This document shows positions 1 through 6,588 of a stretch of 12,010 nucleotides of DNA, piece after piece. The stretch is from CAZLXG01 sp964563585 (lineage in GTDB: Bacteria > Bacteroidota > Bacteroidia > Flavobacteriales > Flavobacteriaceae), in contig CAZLXG010000062.1 in the NCBI GenBank assembly GCA_964563585.1, positions 1-12,010 of the forward strand, given 5' to 3'. The position numbers were made by a program, and so were the translations under genes. Position 1 is the first letter of the stretch; each line of letters starts with the position of its first letter. A model generated the notes under the pieces. The model saw only the letters and a program-made list of their open reading frames with translations. It was not told the DNA's origin and did no database searches.

Positions 1-2
1 AA

Positions 3-807
3 ATTCAAGGCGATAATGAAGAAAACATTAAGGATACTAATTATGGAAATAATCTTGTAAATAATAATGTTGAGTTCCTAAATCACGGTACAAAAACCAC
101 AGGTGTTATTTCTAAAATTAACCAGAAAAATGACATTGAGATTATGTCGTTGGCTATATCTTGCTATGGCGATGAACACGATAAAGATATAGCATTTGGC
201 AATACGTTATGCCGTTAATAATGGAGCAAAAGTCATTAATATGAGTATTGGTAAAGAATTTTCTTTACATAAAAATTGGGTTTTTGAAGCCATTAAATAT
301 GCAGAAAAACACGATGTTTTAATTGTGTCCGCCGCAAGTAATTCAAATTTTAATCTAAATGATAATAATAATCATTACCCTAACGATAACATTAATAATG
401 AAGATGAGGTTTCAGATAATTTTTTATTAGTTGGTGCTAGCACTTATTTCCTTAATGAATATTTAAAAGATAGCAGTTCAAATTACGGAAATATTGATGT
501 CGATGTTTTTGCCCCTGGCGATAAAATTTATACAACGGTTCCAAATGATAAATACACTTCAAATTTTGGAGGAACTTCTGCTGCTGCTGCAATAACTTCT
601 GGTATTGCAGCTTTAATACGTTCTTATTATCCTAAGCTCTCAGTTTCACAAGTGAAACATCTTATTATGGATAGTGGTTTAGAATACAATTTGAACGTTA
701 AGGTAAATGATACTTTATTACCTTTTAACACATTGTCAAAATCTGGCAAGGTGGTTAATGCTTATAATGCTTTAATTATGGCAGATAGAATTTATAGGAA
801 GCAATAA
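3..807 (+). pseudogene. Subtilase-family (S8) serine peptidase, 5'-partial and frameshifted
   Basis: This is the C-terminal part of a subtilisin-like peptidase, presumably exported; the N-terminus and catalytic Asp lie upstream of the window. Reading from base 3, the first segment carries the catalytic-His motif HGTKTTGVI (His codon at 84-86) and runs to a stop soon after base 195. The rest continues in another frame: AIRYAVNNGAKVINMS, the SAASNSN block with the oxyanion Asn, and the catalytic-Ser motif GGTSAAAA (Ser codon 577-579). The two halves join if one base is removed around 195-200, where a G appears doubled, giving KDIAFAIRYA. The end, SGKVVNAYNALIMAD, looks like a natural S8 C-terminus. 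An internal TTG at 196 could start an open frame, but that product would lack the Asp and His, so it is unlikely to be a real gene. Either the gene is inactivated or the sequence has an indel error. The family call is firm; the gene's state is uncertain. Confidence 0.85.
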
Positions 808-1067
808 GTGCTTTAAAAACACTAAAATTATTAAGAAATCCATTAGAAATAAAGAATACTCAAGAGCAAGAAAATATTACACTTACCAATAGAGAAGTTG
901 AGGTTTTAGAGCAACTTAGTAAAGGTTTGAGTTATAATTTAATTGCCGAAAATCTAATTCTTTCTACAGGAACTGTTAGAAAACATATCGAAAATATCTA
1001 CAAAAAACTTCAAGTGCATAATAAACTTGAAGCTGTGCAAAAAGCACAAAGAAACAATCTTATATAA
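808..1067 (+). pseudogene. Remnant of a LuxR/NarL-type response regulator (HTH domain only)
   Basis: The frame is open from just after the peptidase stop to TAA at 1065-1067. From about 876 it encodes a clear LuxR-type helix-turn-helix: LTNREVEVL, LSKGLSYNLIAENL, then the recognition-helix region STGTVRKHIENIYKKL and QVHNKLEAVQKA. This is the DNA-binding output domain of a two-component response regulator. No receiver domain precedes it. There is no ATG, GTG or TTG ahead of the domain in this frame; only an ATA lies near 804, and an in-frame stop sits at 795. The gene therefore looks 5'-deleted, with its remainder abutting the peptidase gene. About 20 residues of poorly recognisable linker precede the domain. 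The domain is intact enough that the loss may be recent. Expression as a solo HTH protein from a non-standard start cannot be excluded. Confidence 0.75.
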
Positions 1068-1072
1068 ACATA

Positions 1073-1142
1073 AACTTAGCTTAACTTTTGGATAACCTAA
1101 GTTGCTAACTACTAAACTACATTTGTAATGTATTAGAGTTAG
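1073..1142 (+). other. Two consecutive hairpins in the intergenic spacer
   Basis: Two imperfect stem-loops follow the regulator remnant. The first pairs AACTTAG (1073-1079) with CTAAGTT (1097-1103). The second pairs CTAACT, CTAA and TACAT (1105-1122, with small bulges) with ATGTA, TTAG and AGTTAG (1128-1142). A terminator hairpin follows at 1156. The bases TACATTTG at 1118-1125 also match the Bacteroidota -7 consensus TAnnTTTG, though no TTG sits at a good -33 distance. Function is unknown. The stems are AT-rich and may be fortuitous. Confidence 0.4.
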
Positions 1143-1155
1143 TTGAGTCAAAATT

Positions 1156-1199
1156 ACATTAGTTAGACTTCGTGTGTCGAAGGAAGCTAATGTTTTTTT
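1156..1199 (+). terminator. Intrinsic terminator upstream of the DUF4230 gene
   Basis: ACATTAG (1156-1162) pairs with CTAATGT (1187-1193). An inner CTTCG/CGAAG stem (1168-1172 with 1178-1182) closes a TGTGT loop, and a T-run follows through 1199. It would end transcription arriving from the left, including the regulator remnant. It stands only 14 bases before the next start codon, so it could also act on that gene's leader if the promoter lies upstream of it. Confidence 0.7.
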
Positions 1200-1213
1200 G
1201 TTTAAATTCGTGA

Positions 1214-1828
1214 ATGCGAAAAATTCTATTCGGTGTTATTATCACTTTAGTTATACTATTCACTTTTAAGTATTGCGGAGAGAAGCGCGAAGATAAATTA
1301 GTACTTCACGAAAATTCTTTACTTATTCAAGAGCAAATAAAACATGTAGGTAAGTTGGTTGTTACCGAAGGTCATTTTAGTGAAGTGTTTAATTATAAAA
1401 ACTCTAAAGAAATTTTTGGTGATTATTTTACTTCAGAAAAAAAGGCATTAGTAGTTGTAAATGCAAATGTTACTATTGCTTACGACTTAAGTAAAATTGA
1501 ATTTGAAATTGATGAAGACAATAAAATACTACAAATTTTAAGTATTCCGGAAGAAGAAATCAATATAAATCCAGATTTTGAGTATTATGATATTCAATCT
1601 GATTTTTTAAACCCTTTTGAAGCTAAAGATTATAACGATATAAAAAACACAGTAAAAGCTTCGTTAGAAAATAAAATTGAGCAATCTGATATAAAAGCAA
1701 ATGCGCAAAACCGACTAATTAGCGAACTTTCAAAATTCTATATTCTAACAAATTCTTTAGGCTGGACTTTACAGTATAACGAAACTTCAATAACAAGTAT
1801 TAAAGAGTTGAATACAATAAAGTTATAA
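1214..1828 (+). CDS. DUF4230 domain-containing membrane-anchored protein
   Basis: This 204-residue protein has a single hydrophobic N-terminal segment (about residues 3-20, ending FKYC) that should act as a membrane anchor or uncleaved signal, leaving the rest outside the cytoplasm. The body resembles the DUF4230 family (Pfam PF14014). Visible features are a short helix, QEQIKHVGKLVVTEGHFSEV, a strand-rich block with ALVVVNANVTIAYDLSKIEF, the acidic ILSIPEEEININPDFEYYDI region and a long C-terminal helix. The molecular role of the family is not known to me. The ATG at 1214 lies 15 bases after the terminator T-run. Its 3' end overlaps that of the convergent rhodanese gene by 6 bases. The family assignment is by sequence feel and fairly secure. 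Confidence 0.8.
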   Translation: MRKILFGVIITLVILFTFKYCGEKREDKLVLHENSLLIQEQIKHVGKLVVTEGHFSEVFNYKNSKEIFGDYFTSEKKALVVVNANVTIAYDLSKIEFEIDEDNKILQILSIPEEEININPDFEYYDIQSDFLNPFEAKDYNDIKNTVKASLENKIEQSDIKANAQNRLISELSKFYILTNSLGWTLQYNETSITSIKELNTIKL

Positions 1829-2128
1829 TTTACTTTGTAGGCTTTTCCATCCACCACCATTTGTGGCTTCAATGCCGTTGTTGTTTAAAATACTAGCAGC
1901 TTGACCAGAACGCATACCACTTGCACAACAAGTAATAATTGGTTTGTTAAATTTTTTAATTTCTGATAGTTTTCCACTAATAACTTGTAACGAAATATTT
2001 TTTGAACCCGAAATAGCACCTTGTTTATATTCAGATATTGTTCTTACATCAATTATAATAGCATTTCTTGATTGAAAGTCTTTAATTTTATTCGTTTTAT
2101 TTCCTGTTAGGAAATCAAATAATCCCAT
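1823..2128 (-). CDS. Single-domain rhodanese-like sulfurtransferase
   Basis: This 101-residue cytoplasmic protein is a single rhodanese domain with no signal peptide. The family transfers sulfane sulfur through a cysteine persulfide. Visible are the first strand and turn AIIIDVRTISEYKQGAISGS (residues 23-42), with the classic DVR and the E-Y-x-x-G-x-I-x-G pattern, and the active-site loop CCASGMRSG, in which Cys68 starts a C-x4-R loop like that of GlpE/PspE. The C-terminal NGGGWKSL is typical of the fold. Physiological donor and acceptor are not evident. The gene is monocistronic, converges with DUF4230 (6-base overlap of 3' ends) and diverges from the PLP-enzyme gene across about 106 bases that hold a palindrome. 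Confidence 0.9.
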   Translation of the reverse strand: MGLFDFLTGNKTNKIKDFQSRNAIIIDVRTISEYKQGAISGSKNISLQVISGKLSEIKKFNKPIITCCASGMRSGQAASILNNNGIEATNGGGWKSLQSKL

Positions 2129-2175
2129 ATTGTTTAATATTTACTGCAAATTACTTCATTTTATTTTGAAATGAA

Positions 2176-2191
2176 TGTAACAAGAGTTACA
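2176..2191. promoter_or_regulatory. 16-bp palindrome, candidate operator between divergent genes
   Basis: TGTAAC-AAGA-GTTACA is a perfect 6+4+6 inverted repeat, about 45 bases from both the rhodanese start and the dehydratase start. The 6-4-6 layout suits a dimeric helix-turn-helix regulator such as a member of the CRP/FNR superfamily. No regulator gene lies adjacent, so which protein binds, and whether any does, is inference. Confidence 0.4.
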
Positions 2192-2234
2192 AGGTGATTT
2201 TTGTGTATCTTCATACTTTTATTAAAGCATATTT

Positions 2235-3170
2235 ATGAACAAGCAAAGGCTGTTAGAAGTTCACGAAAGAATAAAACCTTATATACACAGAACTCCAGTT
2301 TTAACATCACAATTATTAAATAATTTGTGTAATGCAGAAGTGTTTTTTAAATGCGAGAATTTTCAAAAGATGGGAGCTTTCAAAATGCGAGGAGCAACCA
2401 ATGCTATTTTAAATTTATCAGAAGCTAAAAAAAGCAAAGGTGTAGTAACACATTCATCAGGTAATTTCGCTCAAGCTTTATCGCTAGCAGCAAAAAGTGT
2501 AGGTGTAAAAGCTTATATAGTGATGCCCGAAAATGTACCACAAGTAAAAAAAGAAGCGGTAAAATTTTATGGAGGTATTATTATAGAATGTGCTGCAAAT
2601 GCAATGGCTAGAGAGGTCGAAGCGGCAAAAATTCAAAAAGAAACAGGAGCAACGTTTATTCATCCATCAAATGATGATAATGTTATTTACGGTCAAGGAA
2701 CTGCGGCTATAGAATTGATAGAAAATTATCCAGATTTAGATTATATTTTTACGCCAGTTGGCGGCGGCGGATTATTAGCAGGAACTATTTTAGCCGTAAA
2801 TAATTTTTCTAATAAGTGTAAAGTTATTGCAGGCGAACCTATGAAAGCTGATGATGCGTATCGGTCTTTAATGTCTGGTAAAATTGAAAATAATGATAAT
2901 ACAAATACGATTGCAGATGGTTTAAGAACACAATTAGGCGATAGGAATTTCCCAATTATAAAAAAGTATATTGATAGAATAATTCGAGTTGAAGAAGATG
3001 AAATTATTAATGCCATGAAATTTATTTGGCAATACATGAAAATTATTATAGAACCATCTAGTGCGGTAGCATTTGCAGCTGTTTTAAGCCATAAAGAAGT
3101 GTTGAAAAATAAAAAAATTGGCGTAATACTTTCTGGTGGAAATGTTGATTTGTCTAACCTTCCATTTTAG
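2235..3170 (+). CDS. PLP-dependent serine racemase / threonine-serine dehydratase family enzyme
   Basis: This 311-residue cytoplasmic enzyme has fold type II PLP architecture and lacks the C-terminal ACT-type regulatory domain of biosynthetic IlvA. Seen directly: the PLP lysine in GAFKMRGA (Lys50), the substrate/cofactor loop HSSGN (Ser75 at the position of the catalytic re-face Ser84 of human serine racemase), the phosphate loop GGGGLLAG (177-184), EPSSAVA and SGGNVD near the C-terminus. The segment EPMKADDAYRS places Glu201, Ala205 and Asp207 exactly where serine racemase binds its divalent cation. The reaction could be serine racemisation, Ser/Thr dehydration, or hydroxyaspartate dehydration; motifs do not separate these. 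SSGNF replaces the more usual SSGNH. It is probably co-transcribed with the crotonase gene 23 bases downstream. Confidence 0.87.
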   Translation: MNKQRLLEVHERIKPYIHRTPVLTSQLLNNLCNAEVFFKCENFQKMGAFKMRGATNAILNLSEAKKSKGVVTHSSGNFAQALSLAAKSVGVKAYIVMPENVPQVKKEAVKFYGGIIIECAANAMAREVEAAKIQKETGATFIHPSNDDNVIYGQGTAAIELIENYPDLDYIFTPVGGGGLLAGTILAVNNFSNKCKVIAGEPMKADDAYRSLMSGKIENNDNTNTIADGLRTQLGDRNFPIIKKYIDRIIRVEEDEIINAMKFIWQYMKIIIEPSSAVAFAAVLSHKEVLKNKKIGVILSGGNVDLSNLPF

Positions 3171-3193
3171 GATAATTATTGTAATTTGTCATC

Positions 3194-3946
3194 ATGTTAG
3201 AACCCTACGTAAAATTAAAAGTTGAAAATAAAATTGGTTATATCGAGTTTTTTCACCCCGAACATAATGCAATGCCAAGTGAAAACCTTCAAAAGTTAGA
3301 AAAACTAATTATTGATGCAGGTAAAAGTGAGAGCATTAAAGTTATTGTTTTAAAAAGTGGTGGAGATAGAACATTTTGTGCTGGTGCTAGTCTTAAAGAG
3401 CTTATTGCTATTGATAATGTAGATGATGGTAAACAGTTTTTTTCTGGGTTTGCAAGTGTTATAAATGCGATGCGAAAATGCCCGAAATTAATTATTGGAC
3501 GTGTGCAAGGGAAGGCAGTTGGTGGTGGCGTTGGTTTAGTTGCGGTAACCGATTATTGTTTAGCAACACAATATGCTTCAATTAAATTAAGTGAACTAAG
3601 TATTGGTATTGGCCCTTTTGTAATTGAGCCAGCAGTATCAAGAAAAATGGGCATGAATACCATGTCGCAAATGACAATAGATGCTGAAACGTTTTTTTCT
3701 GCGGATTTTGCTAAAGAAAAAGGATTGTATGCTGATGTTTTTGAAACTGTAGATGATTTAGATGAAGCCGTAAAATCACTTGCTAAAAAACTAAGTACTT
3801 ATAACCCAGAGGCTTTAAAGCAAATGAAAGCTGTATTTTGGAAAAACACACAACATTGGGATGCTTTACTTAATGAACGAGCTGAAATTAGCGGAAAATT
3901 AGTATTAAGTAACTTCACTAAAGAAACCTTAAAACGATTTAAATAA
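3194..3946 (+). CDS. Enoyl-CoA hydratase/isomerase (crotonase) family protein
   Basis: This 250-residue cytoplasmic enzyme is of ordinary crotonase length. The two oxyanion-hole segments are visible: FCAGASLKEL (61-70) and GKAVGGGVGLVAVTD (106-120). In two-glutamate hydratases the residue after GGG-x is the first catalytic Glu (Glu144 in rat mitochondrial hydratase), but here it is Gly114. The second (rat Glu164) is retained as Glu134 in KLSELSIGIGP, exactly 20 residues later. One retained Glu is the pattern of delta3-delta2-enoyl-CoA isomerases, so isomerase or another crotonase chemistry is more likely than plain hydration; annotations such as methylglutaconyl-CoA hydratase should be treated with care. 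The gene follows the PLP enzyme by 23 bases, probably in one transcript. No acyl-CoA ligase or dehydrogenase is nearby to define a pathway. Confidence 0.88.
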   Translation: MLEPYVKLKVENKIGYIEFFHPEHNAMPSENLQKLEKLIIDAGKSESIKVIVLKSGGDRTFCAGASLKELIAIDNVDDGKQFFSGFASVINAMRKCPKLIIGRVQGKAVGGGVGLVAVTDYCLATQYASIKLSELSIGIGPFVIEPAVSRKMGMNTMSQMTIDAETFFSADFAKEKGLYADVFETVDDLDEAVKSLAKKLSTYNPEALKQMKAVFWKNTQHWDALLNERAEISGKLVLSNFTKETLKRFK

Positions 3947-4072
3947 ACCACCAAAATTTTCAAATCCATTATTTTCAGGATTATCTATATCCATAGAATC
4001 ATTTAAACTTGTATCATATATTTTCCAATTATTTTTCTTAGTTAATTCAATTATTTTACAACAATTTTCTGT
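3929..4072 (-). pseudogene. 3' remnant of an unidentified protein gene
   Basis: On the minus strand an open frame of 47 codons ends at TAA (3929-3931). It fills the gap between the convergent crotonase and hydroxylase genes and overlaps the ends of both. Its reading, ending NPENNGFENFGGLFKSF, with NNWKIYDTSLNDSMD before it, has the residue mix of real protein rather than translated spacer. No start codon precedes it apart from an internal ATG near the end, and an in-frame stop lies at 4073-4075 inside the hydroxylase gene. I therefore read it as the tail of a lost gene. I do not recognise the family. Chance openness in AT-rich DNA is the alternative. Confidence 0.4.
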
Positions 4073-5811
4073 CTAACAATTTCCAATCCATCATCAATTA
4101 AACGTCCAACTTCTGGCTTATTTTGTTTAATAGTTTCTAAATGGTTTAAAATGTTATCACACAGTTTGGTTTCGTTTCCTTTAAATGCTAACTCATAAAG
4201 TTCAATAGGTAATAACCAATCGTTTGGATGTTTTTCAATAAGCTGTTCTAACACTTTAGTTCTAGAAATGGTTCTGTTTGTTTCTTCTCTATAATCACGT
4301 ACTTGTTGATAAAACGCTTCCAATTCTAATTGTTCTTTCGTTTTTTTAACATGAATGGTTTTACTAGTTGTCAGATGTGTAATTAAGTTAAAACTATTTA
4401 AATCTGCTGGGCCAGAAAACGCTGAAACAATATCTTTTCCAACTGCCATATCATAAATGCCCCAATCAGGTTTAAATAAAATAGTGTCGTGATGTGTAAC
4501 TGTGCAATTTTTAAAACTGATAAGTATTATTTTGCCTTGAAGATTACGTTTTCCAGTAATAATTTCACCTGAAACTGTAATGCCGCCTTCAAATTCTAAA
4601 GTTATGTTTTGTCCTTCATAAATATCGTAGGCACTTAAATCACGCGGACTCATATCTTCAATAGCTAAATTGATGCCTTTTAATTTCCCGATAGGAGAAC
4701 CAAAACCATCTGCATGAGTTTCAACACCATGACCAACCATTTCCTTTTCTCTATAAGCTAAAGCAGTTTCGTTAGTAGTTTGAATATAGATAGGTTTTCT
4801 TTCATGTTCAATAACATTTGTGAAAATACCCGAAATTTGAATGCCTGTGCTTAACTCAATAGTTCCTAGTGCTTTGGAATGTATTAATTTGTTGATTCCA
4901 GAAAGTCCACCTTTACGCAATGCCATGGTATTAGCAAATTCTTCTAAAACTAAACTTAAATATGAAAAGTCTGGCGTGATAAATAATTGAGGTTGAGGTT
5001 TTGTAATATCGAAATTTTTGTAGGTTGCATCAATGTTATACGGTAGTTTTTCAACTTCATCTGTCATACACCAAGCACTTTCTCCAATAGAAGAAAGTAA
5101 ACCTGCACCATAAATTTTTGGATTTTCTAAAGAACCAATTAAACCATATTCAACAGTCCACCAATGTAAATTTCTAATCAAAGCCATTTCACTTGGTTTA
5201 CCCATGTTTTCTTGAAGTTCTTCTACTTTTCTTTCCGCGGAAGCGATATCGTTTTCAGTAGAATTTGGTGCTTCTTTTATAATAGATAAATGCCTTACAG
5301 CTTCATATAATTCGTAATCTTTAGCCGATGAAATAGCTTTACTGCCAACTTCTCCAAAACGGCGTAAATATTCTGCATATTCAGGATTTGCAATAATAGG
5401 AGCGTGCCCTGCACCTTCGTGAATAATATCTGGCGCTGGTGTGTATTCAATATGTTCTAATTGCCTAATATCGCTAGCAATAACCAATACATTATACGCT
5501 TGAAACTCCATAAAGGCATTTGGTGGAATAAATCCATCAACCGCAACAGCTGCCCAGCCAATTTCTTTTAAAATACGGTTCATGCCATACATATTAGGAA
5601 TGTTATCAACCGAAATACCTGTTTGCTTTAAACCATTTAAGTACGATTTGTGAGCTACGGTATTTAAAAAATCTACATTTTTACGCATTACGTAACGCCA
5701 AACGGCTTGATTAATTGCTGAATAATCCTCGTAGTTTTGAGGTTTCATAAACTGCTTTAAATGTTTGGGTAAACGATTTAAAATAGGATTGGTTTCGATT
5801 GTATTAGACAT
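4051..5811 (-). CDS. Aromatic amino acid hydroxylase (phenylalanine 4-monooxygenase-like), long form
   Basis: This is a tetrahydrobiopterin-dependent, non-haem-iron hydroxylase, most likely converting phenylalanine to tyrosine. The catalytic domain spans about residues 20-300. Iron ligands are visible: His131 and His136 in PDIIHEGAGHAP and Glu220 in WWTVEYGLIGS. KIYGAGLLSSIGES and QPQLFITPDF also match the family. His131 and Glu220 are 89 residues apart, against 45 in human PheA hydroxylase (His285 to Glu330). The extra stretch (about 160-205) is charged and helical. At 586 residues the protein is about twice the length of typical proteobacterial PhhA, with a roughly 280-residue C-terminal extension that I cannot assign; no N-terminal ACT regulatory domain is seen. 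It looks monocistronic. Strict substrate choice (Phe versus Trp or Tyr) is inferred, not shown. Confidence 0.9.
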   Translation of the reverse strand: MSNTIETNPILNRLPKHLKQFMKPQNYEDYSAINQAVWRYVMRKNVDFLNTVAHKSYLNGLKQTGISVDNIPNMYGMNRILKEIGWAAVAVDGFIPPNAFMEFQAYNVLVIASDIRQLEHIEYTPAPDIIHEGAGHAPIIANPEYAEYLRRFGEVGSKAISSAKDYELYEAVRHLSIIKEAPNSTENDIASAERKVEELQENMGKPSEMALIRNLHWWTVEYGLIGSLENPKIYGAGLLSSIGESAWCMTDEVEKLPYNIDATYKNFDITKPQPQLFITPDFSYLSLVLEEFANTMALRKGGLSGINKLIHSKALGTIELSTGIQISGIFTNVIEHERKPIYIQTTNETALAYREKEMVGHGVETHADGFGSPIGKLKGINLAIEDMSPRDLSAYDIYEGQNITLEFEGGITVSGEIITGKRNLQGKIILISFKNCTVTHHDTILFKPDWGIYDMAVGKDIVSAFSGPADLNSFNLITHLTTSKTIHVKKTKEQLELEAFYQQVRDYREETNRTISRTKVLEQLIEKHPNDWLLPIELYELAFKGNETKLCDNILNHLETIKQNKPEVGRLIDDGLEIVRQKIVVK

Positions 5812-5836
5812 AGTTTTCTATATGAAAATTCTATAG

Positions 5837-5864
5837 TAAAAATACGAATTATTGACGACTTCAA
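5837..5864 (-). promoter_or_regulatory. Candidate promoter of the aromatic amino acid hydroxylase gene
   Basis: On the minus strand TTG (5864-5862) is followed after 17 bases by TATTTTTA (5844-5837). This resembles the Bacteroidota sigma-ABfr promoter (TTTG, about 19 bases, TAnnTTTG), with one mismatch in the -7 box. It would start transcription about 20 bases before the ATG. The AT-rich background makes chance matches common. Confidence 0.35.
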
Positions 5865-5900
5865 TAGTATTGGAAATGTTAAACTAAATTGGTCTTAAAC

Positions 5901-5932
5901 AAAAAAAGCAACTCATTTGAGTCGCTTTTTTT
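5901..5932 (-). terminator. Intrinsic terminator after the DUF4136 gene
   Basis: On the minus strand AGCGACTC pairs with GAGTTGCT (one G-U pair) around a 4-base loop (5907-5926), with a U-run of seven after it (A-run 5901-5907 on the plus strand). It sits 6-12 bases past the DUF4136 stop codon. Read on the plus strand the same hairpin has an A-C mismatch but also a T-run, so some bidirectional activity is possible, although no gene reads toward it from the left. Confidence 0.8.
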
Positions 5933-5937
5933 TTATT

Positions 5938-6477
5938 TTAATGTTGTGCACCTGGAGGATATTTCTCCATGATTTTCGCTACAAACTCTTTTATGCGTTC
6001 TTCTTTTTTACTCATGTTTTTAGATAAATAACCAGTTCCCATACCTTGCCAAACGAGTTCTTTTTTATTGGCATCGATTAAATCTATATATAAAACACCT
6101 TCGGTAGAACGCGAAACGGTGCTATAATTATTCCAATACCAAGGATTCCATCCCCAACCATAACCATAATGTCCGTAGCCATTATTGTATACATTTATTT
6201 TTTCACGAGATTTGGTAAACAAGCTTACCAATAAATCTGGATTTTCAGATTTTGTAAAACCTTTAGCTAAAAGTTCAGCTTCAATAGCACGTAAAATTCG
6301 GCGTTTATCTAAATCGCTAATTTCAGCTTTATCAATGCCGTTTTTAAAAAAAGCAAAGGTTTTGTATTCGCCAAATTTTGCGTCTTTATCATAGTCGGTT
6401 GCCACTCTTACAGAGGTGCAAGATGATACCACTATTAGTAACGCTAAAAGTGGTAATGTTTTCAATAATTTTTTCAT
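5938..6477 (-). CDS. DUF4136 domain-containing lipoprotein
   Basis: This 179-residue protein starts with a lipoprotein signal peptide, with the lipobox ending VVSSC at Cys20, so it should be lipidated and held in the inner or outer membrane facing the periplasm. The body fits the DUF4136 family: VRVATDYDKDAKFGEYKTFAF near residues 23-43, a helix DKRRILRAIEAELLAKGF, then NPDLLVSLF and the C-terminal block LVWQGMGTGYL. An aromatic and glycine-rich stretch (about 99-118, with repeated GY, GW and NPWYW) sits between the sub-domains, a common feature of this family. No enzymatic role is known to me. The gene has its own terminator and appears monocistronic. The ATG is the only start that gives a proper signal peptide. 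Confidence 0.88.
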   Translation of the reverse strand: MKKLLKTLPLLALLIVVSSCTSVRVATDYDKDAKFGEYKTFAFFKNGIDKAEISDLDKRRILRAIEAELLAKGFTKSENPDLLVSLFTKSREKINVYNNGYGHYGYGWGWNPWYWNNYSTVSRSTEGVLYIDLIDANKKELVWQGMGTGYLSKNMSKKEERIKEFVAKIMEKYPPGAQH

Positions 6478-6588
6478 AGCTTATAATATTTGTTTCTTTT
6501 ACTATTAAATAAAGAAAGGGTTAATGTTTTTTAGTATTATAGATAGCATCAATAACCATACCAAGCAAATGATATAAAAAACATCAAT

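Noticed and set aside
954..1151. Minus-strand open frame across the LuxR remnant and its spacer.
   Set aside because: Antisense shadow of the helix-turn-helix coding sequence and hairpin spacer; no family resemblance.
2201..2221. Possible promoter of the PLP enzyme gene (TTG at 2201, TACTTTTA at 2214-2221).
   Set aside because: The spacing between the two boxes is only 10 bases and the -7 box has a mismatch, so it does not fit the Bacteroidota promoter.
2741..3037. Minus-strand open frame inside the PLP enzyme gene.
   Set aside because: Antisense to a firmly assigned gene, with low-complexity Ile/Ser/Pro reading typical of a shadow frame.
6185..6394. Plus-strand open frame inside the DUF4136 gene.
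   Set aside because: Antisense to a clear lipoprotein gene; no recognisable domain.
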